Below, in pieces: positions 6,719 to 13,922 of a DNA stretch of 64,000 nucleotides (positions within the stretch are counted from its first letter, which is position 1; each line of letters starts with the position of its first letter). The position numbers were made by a program, and so were the translations under genes. The notes beneath the pieces are model-generated. The model made no database searches. It saw nothing but the letters and a program-made list of their open reading frames with translations, and had not been told where the DNA came from. This DNA comes from Barnesiella sp. WM24 (GTDB lineage: Bacteria > Bacteroidota > Bacteroidia > Bacteroidales > Muribaculaceae): the NCBI RefSeq assembly GCF_004570975.1, contig NZ_SPPC01000004.1, positions 62,001-126,000 on the forward strand. Direction: 5' to 3'.

Positions 6719-7501
6719 ATGAATTTTATGGCTAATATTGACCAAAAACTCACAGCGGCTATACAGGAATGGCTCAACACGCCGCAGGAGTCGCGCGACA
6801 TGGCTGCAGGCGCGGAGATGCTGCTGAAGCTTAACCGCAACATGGCGATGTACAACTCGGCAATGAGACGCCCGGAGAAATATGGTGACAAGGTCGCTTA
6901 CGAGCTCAGGAAGTATCTCAACATACGTCTGCGCGGTATGGCTGTCAGCGACGTGGTGGACCTTGAGCGCCGCGTGATGCCACGCGTGGCTGAGACCCTT
7001 GCGGAACCTGCCCCGGACACTGTGCTGCCTGTCGACGCGGAACACCCCGAGGCTAAGGTGGCGCGCGGCAGACGCGCCGACCATGACTCGCTGCCCGCGG
7101 AGATACAGGCTCTTTACACCGACAACCTTGACCGTCGCCGTCGCGTCGACCTCCTGTTTAACGAAATCAAGGCTATGAGCCACATGCAGCCGTGTGACCG
7201 CTTTGAGAAGCTGCACATGCTCGACGAGACCGAGAGCGAATACCGCAAGGCGTGGGCGGCCTACGACTCTTATGTTGCCGGGGAACCTGTGCCGGTTCCG
7301 GACGCGGAGGTGAAAAAGCGCCTTTCGGCGGCACGTAAGACAATATCAAAATATCGCTCCGTTTATGAGAAGAGCGCCGGTGACCGCCGTGAAGCTGCAG
7401 TAGCCAAGGTGCGTGACGCGGCGATGACGGTGCTGCAGCTCGGCGGCGACTTCTCTGACGAGACCAGGTTTGCACTCAAGGAGATGGGTGTCTCGCTGTG
7501 A
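6719..7501 (+). CDS. Helical phage protein of unknown function (260 aa)
   Basis: ATG 6719, or ATG 6728 which opens MANID, starts a highly charged, almost entirely helical protein with repeated Arg/Glu patterns (DRRRRVDLLFNEIKAM, KKRLSAARKTISKYRSVYEKSAGDRREAAVAKV). There are no membrane segments. The stop overlaps the start of the PLD-like gene (TGATG), so the two are probably coupled. Coiled-coil character and location in the head-gene block suggest an assembly or packaging accessory factor, but no family is recognised. Confidence 0.6.
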   Translation: MNFMANIDQKLTAAIQEWLNTPQESRDMAAGAEMLLKLNRNMAMYNSAMRRPEKYGDKVAYELRKYLNIRLRGMAVSDVVDLERRVMPRVAETLAEPAPDTVLPVDAEHPEAKVARGRRADHDSLPAEIQALYTDNLDRRRRVDLLFNEIKAMSHMQPCDRFEKLHMLDETESEYRKAWAAYDSYVAGEPVPVPDAEVKKRLSAARKTISKYRSVYEKSAGDRREAAVAKVRDAAMTVLQLGGDFSDETRFALKEMGVSL

Positions 7502-8007
7502 TGGAGCGCGCCGGTGCCGTGGCGGCGTTGCTCAGACCGCTGTCTTCTGCCGCCTGTCAGACTTATTTCTGCGACTCCCTGCAGCTTGCCGACATCATCG
7601 AGTGGACTGTCATGCAGTGCGGGGTCTCAACGCTGTCTGTCTCCTCTTTCTCTGCCGGGGAGGAGTTCCTGCGGCGGCTGTGGCGGCTCCGTGACTCGGG
7701 GATGGTCGATGGCTGCACGCTCATCCTCGACGCAAGGGCGATGAAAAAGACCGGGCTGCTCTCTGCCTTTCTGGATGAAGTGACCGACCGCGTCTATGTC
7801 GCGCGCAATCACTCCAAGGTGGTGCTTGTCGAGGGCTCGCTGATGTCAGCGGCGATCGTGACCTCGCAGAACCTTACCAGAGGCAACCGCACGGAGGCGG
7901 GTATGGTCATTTCTGACCATGACGCCGTAGACGGGATCAGACGCGGCATGACCGAATTAATCAATAAATCAACTCTTATCAATGGAACTAACTCAGGAAC
8001 AGATTGA
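7501..8007 (+). CDS. Phospholipase D-like (HKD) protein in the terminase block
   Basis: ATG 7501 overlaps the preceding stop; GTG 7498 is an alternative start. The 168-residue protein has one PLD-superfamily motif: His104 and Lys106 in NHSKVVLVEG, followed by Asn124 and Glu132 in SQNLTRGNRTEAG. One motif suggests it works as a dimer, like small bacterial nucleases of the superfamily. Upstream strands (VSTLSVSSFSAGEE, CTLILDARAM) fit the PLD fold. PLD-like proteins include nucleases as well as lipases, and a nuclease or DNA-end role near packaging genes is plausible but inferred. It overlaps the next gene by 26 bp. Confidence 0.75.
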   Translation: MERAGAVAALLRPLSSAACQTYFCDSLQLADIIEWTVMQCGVSTLSVSSFSAGEEFLRRLWRLRDSGMVDGCTLILDARAMKKTGLLSAFLDEVTDRVYVARNHSKVVLVEGSLMSAAIVTSQNLTRGNRTEAGMVISDHDAVDGIRRGMTELINKSTLINGTNSGTD

Positions 8008-8257
8008 CCGGATACGTGAATACGCGTCAGACCTTACCCCGGTGCGAGACATCGCCGCGCTCATGGAGCTTGACGAAGACTCGCTGCGCGCCGAAATTGA
8101 TTTTCCCGGCTCTGAGGTCGGGAAGGTGTATCGCAAGGCTGTGGCTGCTACAGCACTTGCCATACGCCGTCAGGAGATTCAGTTTGCCCGCATGGGGGCG
8201 CCGGCGGCGGTGCAGTCGGCTTCTGCCTATGTGGCTTCATTGCTTACCGATGTCTGA
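7982..8257 (+). CDS. Small HTH-like phage protein upstream of terminase
   Basis: A 91-residue helical protein beginning MELTQEQIDRIREYAS. Residues 18-45 (LTPVRDIAALMELDEDSLRAEI) resemble a helix-turn-helix. The C-terminus is helical and Ala-rich. It overlaps the end of the PLD-like gene and ends 3 bp before the small terminase candidate. DNA recognition for packaging is a reasonable guess, but no family is identified. Confidence 0.55.
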   Translation: MELTQEQIDRIREYASDLTPVRDIAALMELDEDSLRAEIDFPGSEVGKVYRKAVAATALAIRRQEIQFARMGAPAAVQSASAYVASLLTDV

Positions 8258-8260
8258 GTC

Positions 8261-8908
8261 ATGGCACTGCCGAGAATCGCCGATGTCGCCCTCTCCCACC
8301 TGTTCACCCCCTACGAACGCATGCTGCAGGAAGGGGTGCCGGAGGTTACTGCCAACAGGATAATGAGGCTGCGCGCCGCCTATGACCACTGGCTCGCATT
8401 TCCGAAGAAGCGTGACCGCGAGATTATCGCGTTTCTCACTTCCCGCTACGGCGTGGCTTCTTCGACTGCCTATGAGGATCTTGCCATAGTCAAGAACCTG
8501 CTCGGCAATCTTCAGAAGTCATCCAAGGATTATAACCGTTACCTGGTGATACAGCGCCTTAACACGGCTTATGACCTCGCCTATGCCAAGGGGGACATTA
8601 AAAATATGATACTCGCCACCGACCGCCTCGCCAAATACACGCAGCTTGACAAGGAGGACGAGAGGGATGCCGACTGGGATGCAATCGTGCCGCAGCGTTT
8701 TATTTTCACCGACAACCCCGAGGTGCTCGGCTTCCGCCGCATGTCAAACGTCAAGGAGCGTAAGGCCGCGCTCATGAAGAAGTATTTCACCGAGGATGTG
8801 AAAGAAGTCGATTTTGAGGAGATTGACTTTGACCAGGAGTCCCTGTTTAAGCCTAACCATGTCAATGCCGATGGAACAGCCAAAGACCGACCAGCAGGTA
8901 TATCTTAA
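8261..8908 (+). CDS. Terminase small subunit (probable)
   Basis: The 215-residue protein lies directly before, and overlaps by 50 bp, the large terminase gene. It is helical, with an HTH-like N-terminal half (FLTSRYGVASSTAYEDLAIVKNLLGNLQ) and an acidic C-terminus (EDVKEVDFEEIDFDQESLF), as in TerS proteins that bind pac or cos DNA and contact TerL. Position and architecture support the call; sequence motifs are not diagnostic. Confidence 0.72.
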   Translation: MALPRIADVALSHLFTPYERMLQEGVPEVTANRIMRLRAAYDHWLAFPKKRDREIIAFLTSRYGVASSTAYEDLAIVKNLLGNLQKSSKDYNRYLVIQRLNTAYDLAYAKGDIKNMILATDRLAKYTQLDKEDERDADWDAIVPQRFIFTDNPEVLGFRRMSNVKERKAALMKKYFTEDVKEVDFEEIDFDQESLFKPNHVNADGTAKDRPAGIS

Positions 8909-10502
8909 CGATGTGCAGCGCGACATCACCACTGTCGTACAGGCGAAAGACACCATACTCGTTGCCGGTCGCGCCTTCGGCAAGGGTCCCGTGCATGCTC
9001 TGTGGAACCTTCGCAACTTCCAGCGCATGCCTGGCTCTATCACCGGTATCGTGTCGGCTAACATCAAACGTGCGCTCACCAACACCCTCCCGTCGATGCT
9101 CGTGCACTGGGAGAGGTGGGGCTACAAGCGCAACCGCCACTGGTGTATCGGCATCAAGCCCCCTAAGGCTTGGGGATGGGGAAAGCCCATATTTCCGGTG
9201 CAGAACTTTGAGAATGTACTGTCGTTTTATAACGGCTCGGTCGGGTATATCATTTCCCAGGACCGGTCCGGCACATCCAATTCCCAAAGCTATGACGCCC
9301 TCGACTGCGACGAGGCAAAGTTTATTGACTTCGAGCAGTTCAAGGATGAGACGCTGCCGGCGCTGCGTGGCAACCGCCAGTATTTCGGCAAGCACTTCTT
9401 CCATCACTCGATGCTGATCACCTCCGACATGCCGGTGACCCGCAAGGGATCCTGGTTCCTGGACTACCGCGAGAAGTGTGACCCGGAGGTCATAGAGATG
9501 ATAAGGACGCTCGCCTATGATATAGCACAGATGGAAAGGCGGTGCCGCGAGCTGCGTGCCAAGGGAGTGGAGCCATCCCGCTGCATCAAGGGTGAGCTAC
9601 GCCGCATGCACCGCGAGCTGTGCCAGTTCCGCTCTGTGGCGGTGGACTACCGGGAGGTGTCATCGATTGAAAACCTGGAGGTGCTGGGCGAGGCGTTTAT
9701 CAAGCAGCTCAAGCGTGACCTGCCCCCGCTGACGTTCCAGACTTCGGTGCTGTGCAAGCGCATCGGTCTGTCGCGCGACGGGTTCTATTCGTCTATGACC
9801 GAGAGCCATAAGTATTCCGCCACCAACTTCTCTTATCTCGACTCCCTGGAATATCAGTTTGACAAGATCAAGGAGCCGTCGTCGCTCATGGACGCCGATG
9901 TCGACCCGGCTCAGCCCTTGTGTGTCGCCTTCGACTTCAACGCCAATATCAACTGGCTGGTGACCGGACAGCCGCGCGGCAGGAAACTGCTCGTGCTGAA
10001 ATCATTCTATGTCAAGTATGAGAGGAAGCTGCGTGAGCTCGTGGCTGACTTCTGCCAGTATTACCGCCACCACAAGAACAAGCGCGTGATTTTCTACTTC
10101 GACGCCACGGCAAAGCAGGGTAGCTATGCCGTCGACAACACTACCTTCATGACGGTTATAGCGTCGGCTTTCAGGCTTAACGGCTGGTCGGTGACCCTCA
10201 AGGACATCGGAAAGCCCATGATGCAGCCGGTGAAACACCTGCTCATCAACCGCATGTTTGCCGGGCAGGGCAAGCTCATGCCGATGATAAACCGCGAGAA
10301 CAACGAAGACCTTATACTGTCCATACAGACAGCCGGTATATATAACGGGGGAAAGGACAAACGTGCCGAGAAGCTCGCCGAGTCCGACGAGTCTCCGCTG
10401 GAGCTCCGCACTGACGGTAGTGACGCCTTCGACACACTGTGCATCGGGTGTGAGAAGTACCCGGTGTCTAACTCTATGGTGTCGGTGGTCTCTTCTTTCT
10501 GA
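8859..10502 (+). CDS. Terminase large subunit (packaging ATPase/nuclease)
   Basis: ATG 8859 gives 547 residues; ATGs at 8865 and 8871 are alternatives. The frame is open further upstream but overlaps TerS. The ATPase domain has a Walker-A-like GRAFGKG (37-43) and Walker B ALDCDEA with Asp151/Glu152. The RNase-H-like nuclease domain starts with VAFDFNANINW (Asp359) and continues with VIFYFDATAKQG. TerL drives DNA into the prohead through the portal and cuts it. It is the last gene of the capsid/packaging block; a terminator-like hairpin follows at 10.56 kb. Confidence 0.92.
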   Translation: MSMPMEQPKTDQQVYLNDVQRDITTVVQAKDTILVAGRAFGKGPVHALWNLRNFQRMPGSITGIVSANIKRALTNTLPSMLVHWERWGYKRNRHWCIGIKPPKAWGWGKPIFPVQNFENVLSFYNGSVGYIISQDRSGTSNSQSYDALDCDEAKFIDFEQFKDETLPALRGNRQYFGKHFFHHSMLITSDMPVTRKGSWFLDYREKCDPEVIEMIRTLAYDIAQMERRCRELRAKGVEPSRCIKGELRRMHRELCQFRSVAVDYREVSSIENLEVLGEAFIKQLKRDLPPLTFQTSVLCKRIGLSRDGFYSSMTESHKYSATNFSYLDSLEYQFDKIKEPSSLMDADVDPAQPLCVAFDFNANINWLVTGQPRGRKLLVLKSFYVKYERKLRELVADFCQYYRHHKNKRVIFYFDATAKQGSYAVDNTTFMTVIASAFRLNGWSVTLKDIGKPMMQPVKHLLINRMFAGQGKLMPMINRENNEDLILSIQTAGIYNGGKDKRAEKLAESDESPLELRTDGSDAFDTLCIGCEKYPVSNSMVSVVSSF

Positions 10503-10560
10503 CCCCGGAATTTTTATTACTGCCTTTTTTTGATTTGTTTTATTGGTTTATTAAGGTAAG

Positions 10561-10590
10561 GGGCATCTGCTGTGAAGCATGTGCCCTTTT
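10561..10590 (+). terminator. Probable terminator after terminase
   Basis: GGGCA pairs with TGCCC (10561-10565 with 10582-10586), with partial inner pairing, followed by T4 and G-T5. It ends the unit begun at module 1. Confidence 0.5.
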
Positions 10591-10636
10591 GTTTTTCGGC
10601 AAAATCTTGAATACTCCTTTTTCAGGGCGACTTTTT

Positions 10637-10674
10637 TTAAAGAGAAAGCCCCTGCATGGCTCGTTATGCAGGGG
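10637..10674 (-). terminator. Terminator of the minus-strand DUF5053 unit
   Basis: A 9-bp perfect stem (10649-10657 with 10666-10674) is followed on the minus strand by a pyrimidine-rich CTTTCTCTTT tract. It lies 22 bp past the DUF5053 stop. Confidence 0.6.
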
Positions 10675-10696
10675 CGGTGTAATCAAAACTAACGCC

Positions 10697-11104
10697 TTAA
10701 TAAGACAGGCGGGTCGAGCCTATTATCCTTGACATGTCGGCAAGGGCATGATTGAATGTCTCAAGCTCTGCTTCGGTAAATCTTGCCTGCTTCCCGTTGA
10801 CATCATTGCCGTTGATGCGCTGCGACAACCATGCGCGCGACTTATTGAAATAAGTGCGAGCTATATAACTGAGGTTTACCATCTCACATATAGAGCCGAG
10901 CTGCAGCTTCAATGTCTCCTCGTGCAGGTCGCTTATCTCGCCGCTTAGCCGCTCGATATTACTTGAGATAAACCTGTCAATGGCAGCGCTGTCTGCTTCA
11001 GTAGTTGCTTGTGCTTTTATGTCAGCCATCATCCTGTAGGCTTCCGGAGTTATGCCTTTGTCGATTAATGTCTGTAGTTCGTCAAGTCTCTGCATTATAT
11101 CCAT
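10697..11104 (-). CDS. DUF5053 protein (copy A)
   Basis: The 135-residue protein has a helical N-terminal half and the DUF5053 core in the C-terminal half: LSYIARTYFNKSRAWLSQRI, then NGKQARFTEAELETFNHAL. DUF5053 is common in Bacteroidales phages and has no established function; the core looks like a helix-turn-helix. Two paralogues are in this window (22893 plus, 24182 minus). It follows a 56-aa gene on the minus strand, and the pair is divergent from leader module 2, with promoters about 40 bp apart. Confidence 0.85.
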   Translation of the reverse strand: MDIMQRLDELQTLIDKGITPEAYRMMADIKAQATTEADSAAIDRFISSNIERLSGEISDLHEETLKLQLGSICEMVNLSYIARTYFNKSRAWLSQRINGNDVNGKQARFTEAELETFNHALADMSRIIGSTRLSY

Positions 11105-11149
11105 AGTGGTACTGTTTTATGCCCCGGTCGCCCGGGGCTTGATTAGTAT

Positions 11150-11320
11150 TCATTCCTTTTCGAGTTCATTCAATATGCGCTCTATCTCGTTGATTCTGTC
11201 AAGCAGCTTGTCAAGCTCTCTTTGGTGTCTTACCGGCGAGGCTATCTTGAAAAATTCAAGTCTCGCCTTGGCTTCCATCTTCTTGTGGATGAGCATCTGA
11301 ATTAATTCTCTTTTGTCCAT
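11150..11320 (-). CDS. Small charged protein upstream of DUF5053 (56 aa)
   Basis: The minus-strand ATG is at 11318-11320 and TGA at 11150-11152. The protein is strongly charged and helical (MDKRELIQMLIHKKMEAKAR...LDKLLDRINEIERILNELEKE) and probably coiled-coil. It is the first gene of the minus-strand unit, 23 bp after the -7 box at 11344-11351. The same arrangement, a tiny helical gene before DUF5053, recurs at 24669-24842. That makes a real gene likely despite its size. Confidence 0.65.
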   Translation of the reverse strand: MDKRELIQMLIHKKMEAKARLEFFKIASPVRHQRELDKLLDRINEIERILNELEKE

Positions 11321-11343
11321 AACGTTAGTTTTTGATTACAATA

Positions 11344-11374
11344 CAAAGATAATAAACATTTCGTTATTGCGCAA
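11344..11374 (-). promoter_or_regulatory. Divergent promoter for the DUF5053 unit, with palindrome in the spacer
   Basis: On the minus strand TTG (11372-11374) and TATCTTTG (11344-11351) are 20 bp apart. The spacer carries the imperfect palindrome AATAAACATTTCGTTATT, a possible operator. Confidence 0.75.
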
Positions 11375-11414
11375 GTTTTTGTCTGACTATTTTTGCATCG
11401 GGCTTATTTTTTTC

Positions 11415-11445
11415 TTGCACAATCAAAATCTTTGATGTAGATTTG
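11415..11445 (+). promoter_or_regulatory. Promoter of leader module 2
   Basis: TTG (11415-11417) and TAGATTTG (11438-11445) are 20 bp apart, with a spacer nearly identical to that of module 1. The predicted start lies at element A (11449). Confidence 0.8.
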
Positions 11446-11448
11446 CAG

Positions 11449-11674
11449 TGCTAAAACATCAACGGTGTTAGTCACCGCCGAGAGCATCGGTTAACTGCTC
11501 GACATAAGTCAGGGCTTTTTTTTATGCCCCTTTACATACGCAGCCTTATCGGCTGTCATATCCACAACTTTATCACGCTCCGGCGTGACCACTGTTGATG
11601 TTTTAGCGGACGGGATATGACAGCCGTTTTTCTGTCTAATAACATCTAATTAATCACGCTAAAACATCAACAGT
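11449..11674 (+). promoter_or_regulatory. Leader RNA of module 2 with its own A/B/C set
   Basis: A is TGCTAAAACATCAACGGT (11449-11466), B is ACTGTTGATGTTTTAGCG (11591-11608), C is CGCTAAAACATCAACAGT (11657-11674), and the ATG follows immediately at 11675. B:C is a perfect 18-bp complement; A:B has two G-U pairs. The 14-bp inverted repeat is unchanged (11550-11563 with 11613-11626). The stem before B has fully different bases from module 1 but pairs just as well (TCACGC TCCG GCGTGA, 11573-11588). Covariation at two independent helices is strong evidence for RNA structure. Confidence 0.78.
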
Positions 11675-11905
11675 ATGAAACAGACGATTTCATTAAAGGC
11701 ACCGGGCAGAGCCTTCAATCTCCCGAAAGTGACAGTCAGTGGCGCCACCCTGCGCCGGGTATCAACATTCGCAGCCGTAGCCGGAACTGCCGGGGCATGG
11801 ATATGCGCCATCGCCGACCGACCCGTCGCCACATGTCTCTGCGCACTGCTCGTGACAGTGTGTGCAGCAGTAAATCACTCAAGCAAGGAAGGAGGCGAGA
11901 TATGA
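11675..11905 (+). CDS. Module ORF1, small two-helix hydrophobic protein (copy 2)
   Basis: This copy is 76 residues and nearly identical to copy 1, with an Ala/Val change in the first hydrophobic stretch (STFAAVAGTAGAWICAIA). ATG 11675 directly abuts leader element C, which fixes the start. It ends in an ATGA overlap with ORF2. The function is unknown; the hydrophobic pattern suggests membrane association or simply a coupling peptide. Confidence 0.65.
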   Translation: MKQTISLKAPGRAFNLPKVTVSGATLRRVSTFAAVAGTAGAWICAIADRPVATCLCALLVTVCAAVNHSSKEGGEI

Positions 11906-12201
11906 AACTCACAGCGACCACATATCTTGAGCGCATAAACGAGATAGAGGACATGGTCAACGAAGGCAAGCTGCCGGCTCAAATGGGAATCCTTGCCGCC
12001 TCTCTCACAAACCATCGACCCGACCCTAATCCGGAACCCGACAGCGAGAAGCTTTCGTCAGCCGACATTCGCGACCGTCTCGCCCTGGTGTGCGACCTCA
12101 GCCTCAATGAAATCGCGGAGGTCATGACCGCCCTCGGCTACAGGGTATATGTCGACCCCATCTCCGGAGCTGAGTGGGCAGTCAGGGAAAATGCCGGATA
12201 A
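11902..12201 (+). CDS. Module ORF2, conserved 99-aa protein (copy 2)
   Basis: This protein differs from copy 1 (3570) by a single visible residue near position 68 (LSLNEIAEV for LTLNEIAEV). That points to purifying selection or recent gene conversion, because the leaders upstream have diverged in their A/B/C segments. The helical protein has a proline/acid linker and a possible HTH C-terminus. The terminator remnant after it has lost its T-tract. Confidence 0.72.
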   Translation: MKLTATTYLERINEIEDMVNEGKLPAQMGILAASLTNHRPDPNPEPDSEKLSSADIRDRLALVCDLSLNEIAEVMTALGYRVYVDPISGAEWAVRENAG

Positions 12202-12246
12202 CTCTTTTCCACGGACACATTTTTTTACATTTTTTTTATATCGTAG

Positions 12247-12337
12247 GACAGCCGCGCGCGATGCGTGGCTGTCTCCCTCTCACACTCACCCTCCATTACC
12301 ACCTGGGCGGCTCGGATTACCGAGCCGCTTTTTTTTT
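12247..12337 (+). terminator. Degenerate module terminator plus an intact second terminator
   Basis: The module hairpin (12247-12257 with 12263-12273) is intact but is followed by TCCCTCTCAC rather than a T-run. A second hairpin, GCGGCTCGG ATTA CCGAGCCGC (12307-12328), with T9 lies 34 bp on and would take over termination. Confidence 0.8.
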
Positions 12338-12444
12338 GTGTCCACCTGTCGATGATGTTGACCGTGGGGCTGTCATATACCGCCTTTTTCGGGGTGGTAA
12401 TCGGCGGTAATGCGTAGGGCGCCGTGGGGCTGTGCTTCGTCACA

Positions 12445-12587
12445 TTCGGGCTTCGCCCGAAAATTTCGCCGGCTAAATGACTTATTCACAAGCCATTTAG
12501 CCGGAATGGAGCGGAAAAGCGTCGGAAAATGCCGCTTTTTGCCCGTAAAAACACAGGCGACATTCTTGTGCATCAGGTTTTTACGGG
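12445..12587. repeat. Noncoding segment with three consecutive inverted repeats
   Basis: Three hairpins lie in 143 bp: TTCGGG/CCCGAA (12445-12461), CCGGCTAAATG/CATTTAGCCGG (12469-12479 with 12494-12504, 11 bp) and CCCGTAAAAAC/GTTTTTACGGG (12542-12552 with 12577-12587, 11 bp). No ORF fits. Nearby, at 12367-12380, GGGCTGTCATATACC resembles one arm of the leader 14-bp repeat. The segment could be a structured 5' UTR of the following operon, a binding region or a recombination scar. Confidence 0.55.
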
Positions 12588-12655
12588 TCCCGGTGCCTGT
12601 TGTCTTTTTTCTCGGCTTCCCGCATGCCTAACTTCGGGCTATCTAATTGAATGAT

Positions 12656-13681
12656 ATGGCAACTACGCTCGTGACTAACATTGACAGCCTTGTTTTCCTC
12701 TCTGACCTGGAGGTGATACAGATGTCGTCCAACGAGACATCGGTCGCAGTGACCGTGTGTGACTCCCGACGACAGGCACTGTTCAGCACTGTGCTCTATC
12801 CCCACTCCAACGGGTCGGTGTCGCTGTTTGACATAGACAGGATTATTAAGAACTCACTGCGTGACTCAGCGACCGGCTCTTTCTCTATATGGGTCAACGG
12901 GGAGGCGATATGCTTCATGACCGTAATCCGCTCCGACGTGAAACTGTCACTCCCGGCTACGGAATGGGCACGGCGGAGATTCCTGACTGCGATGACAGGC
13001 GAACGTGACACCGCAGTCGGGCGGCTGGAGACGCTTTCCTGCTATAATCCGGACAGGCTGCCGTGTCGCGCCGACTGCCTGTACCTGTCGCCCGCCGGCA
13101 GGATTGTCGCCCGACAGGTAGCCATCGGCGCCACGGAGACCACAGGCGACGTGACCGAGTATGACGTGTCGCCGCGCCGATTTGTGCGCGACGGCTACGA
13201 GCTGGTGCACTTCACGGTGAGGGTCGGCGACATGGCGCAGGCATACCGCGTGATTGTGTCGCCTCCGCCACTTACCGGCGCTTTCCTTTTCCGGAACAAC
13301 TTCAACTGCTGGGAGACCCTGCACTGTCATGGAGAGGTCACCGCCGACCCTCAGTATTCAAGGGTGACGGCTATGGTCAACGGCAGTTTTGAGGCTTACG
13401 ACATCGGCGAGACCGACAAGCACGTGGCTTCGACAGGGGTCATGAGGTTCGGGGCGGAGTCGATAGCCCGCGACCTCGCGCGCTCCGGCTCGGTCTACCT
13501 GCTAAACCCCGACGGGACTCCGGGCGAGAGGGTCATCATCACCGACTGTTCTGTCGCCGACAGCAACGCCTATGACTTCACGCCGAGCTTCTCTTTCACC
13601 TACCGTCTCGCCCGCCGTGGCGCGTCGGACCTTGACGGTTTCAGGATATTTGACCACACTTTTGACCCGACATATGAATAA
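12656..13681 (+). CDS. Phage protein of unknown function, probable structural (341 aa)
   Basis: ATG 12656 (MATTLVTNIDSL) is preferred to the in-frame TTG at 12647. The soluble protein is beta-rich throughout (VYLLNPDGTPGERVIITDC, FTYRLARRGASDLDGFRIFDH) and opens the connector/tail block after module 2. Beta-rich proteins at this place in Bacteroidales phages are usually virion components, perhaps tail or neck. No motif gives a precise role. It overlaps the next gene by 8 bp. Confidence 0.6.
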   Translation: MATTLVTNIDSLVFLSDLEVIQMSSNETSVAVTVCDSRRQALFSTVLYPHSNGSVSLFDIDRIIKNSLRDSATGSFSIWVNGEAICFMTVIRSDVKLSLPATEWARRRFLTAMTGERDTAVGRLETLSCYNPDRLPCRADCLYLSPAGRIVARQVAIGATETTGDVTEYDVSPRRFVRDGYELVHFTVRVGDMAQAYRVIVSPPPLTGAFLFRNNFNCWETLHCHGEVTADPQYSRVTAMVNGSFEAYDIGETDKHVASTGVMRFGAESIARDLARSGSVYLLNPDGTPGERVIITDCSVADSNAYDFTPSFSFTYRLARRGASDLDGFRIFDHTFDPTYE

Positions 13682-13922
13682 GAGACCCATAAAAATGATG
13701 CACTGGCTTGACGCCCTCGCCCTGCTGGAGTCGGGCGAGCCATGCGACCTGAAGGTGTGGAAGCTGTCGACCGGCGACATCATCGAATACCGCAGGGCGG
13801 TGTGCATCGGCTGGTCGTTCCGCCGCGGCACACACCGCATATTGACCTCGGCAAGCAACCTGCCGAGGGAGTTCCGTGACATAACACTTTTTGAGATAAA
13901 TGGATACGAAATCATCAGGTAG
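13674..13922 (+). CDS. Small phage protein (82 aa)
   Basis: ATG 13674 overlaps the end of the previous gene and gives an 82-residue protein. A basic N-terminus (MNKRPIKMMHWLDALALLESGEP) is followed by a compact beta-rich stretch (VWKLSTGDIIEYRRAV, HRILTSASNLPREFRDITLFEINGY). It overlaps the portal gene start by 23 bp. The pattern WKLSTGDII recurs in small Bacteroidales phage proteins next to portal genes. The function is unknown. Confidence 0.6.
   Translation: MNKRPIKMMHWLDALALLESGEPCDLKVWKLSTGDIIEYRRAVCIGWSFRRGTHRILTSASNLPREFRDITLFEINGYEIIR

Noticed and set aside
12647-12655. TTG start for the structural gene at 12656
   Set aside because: The ATG three codons later gives the natural MATTL start; nothing in the sequence favours TTG.
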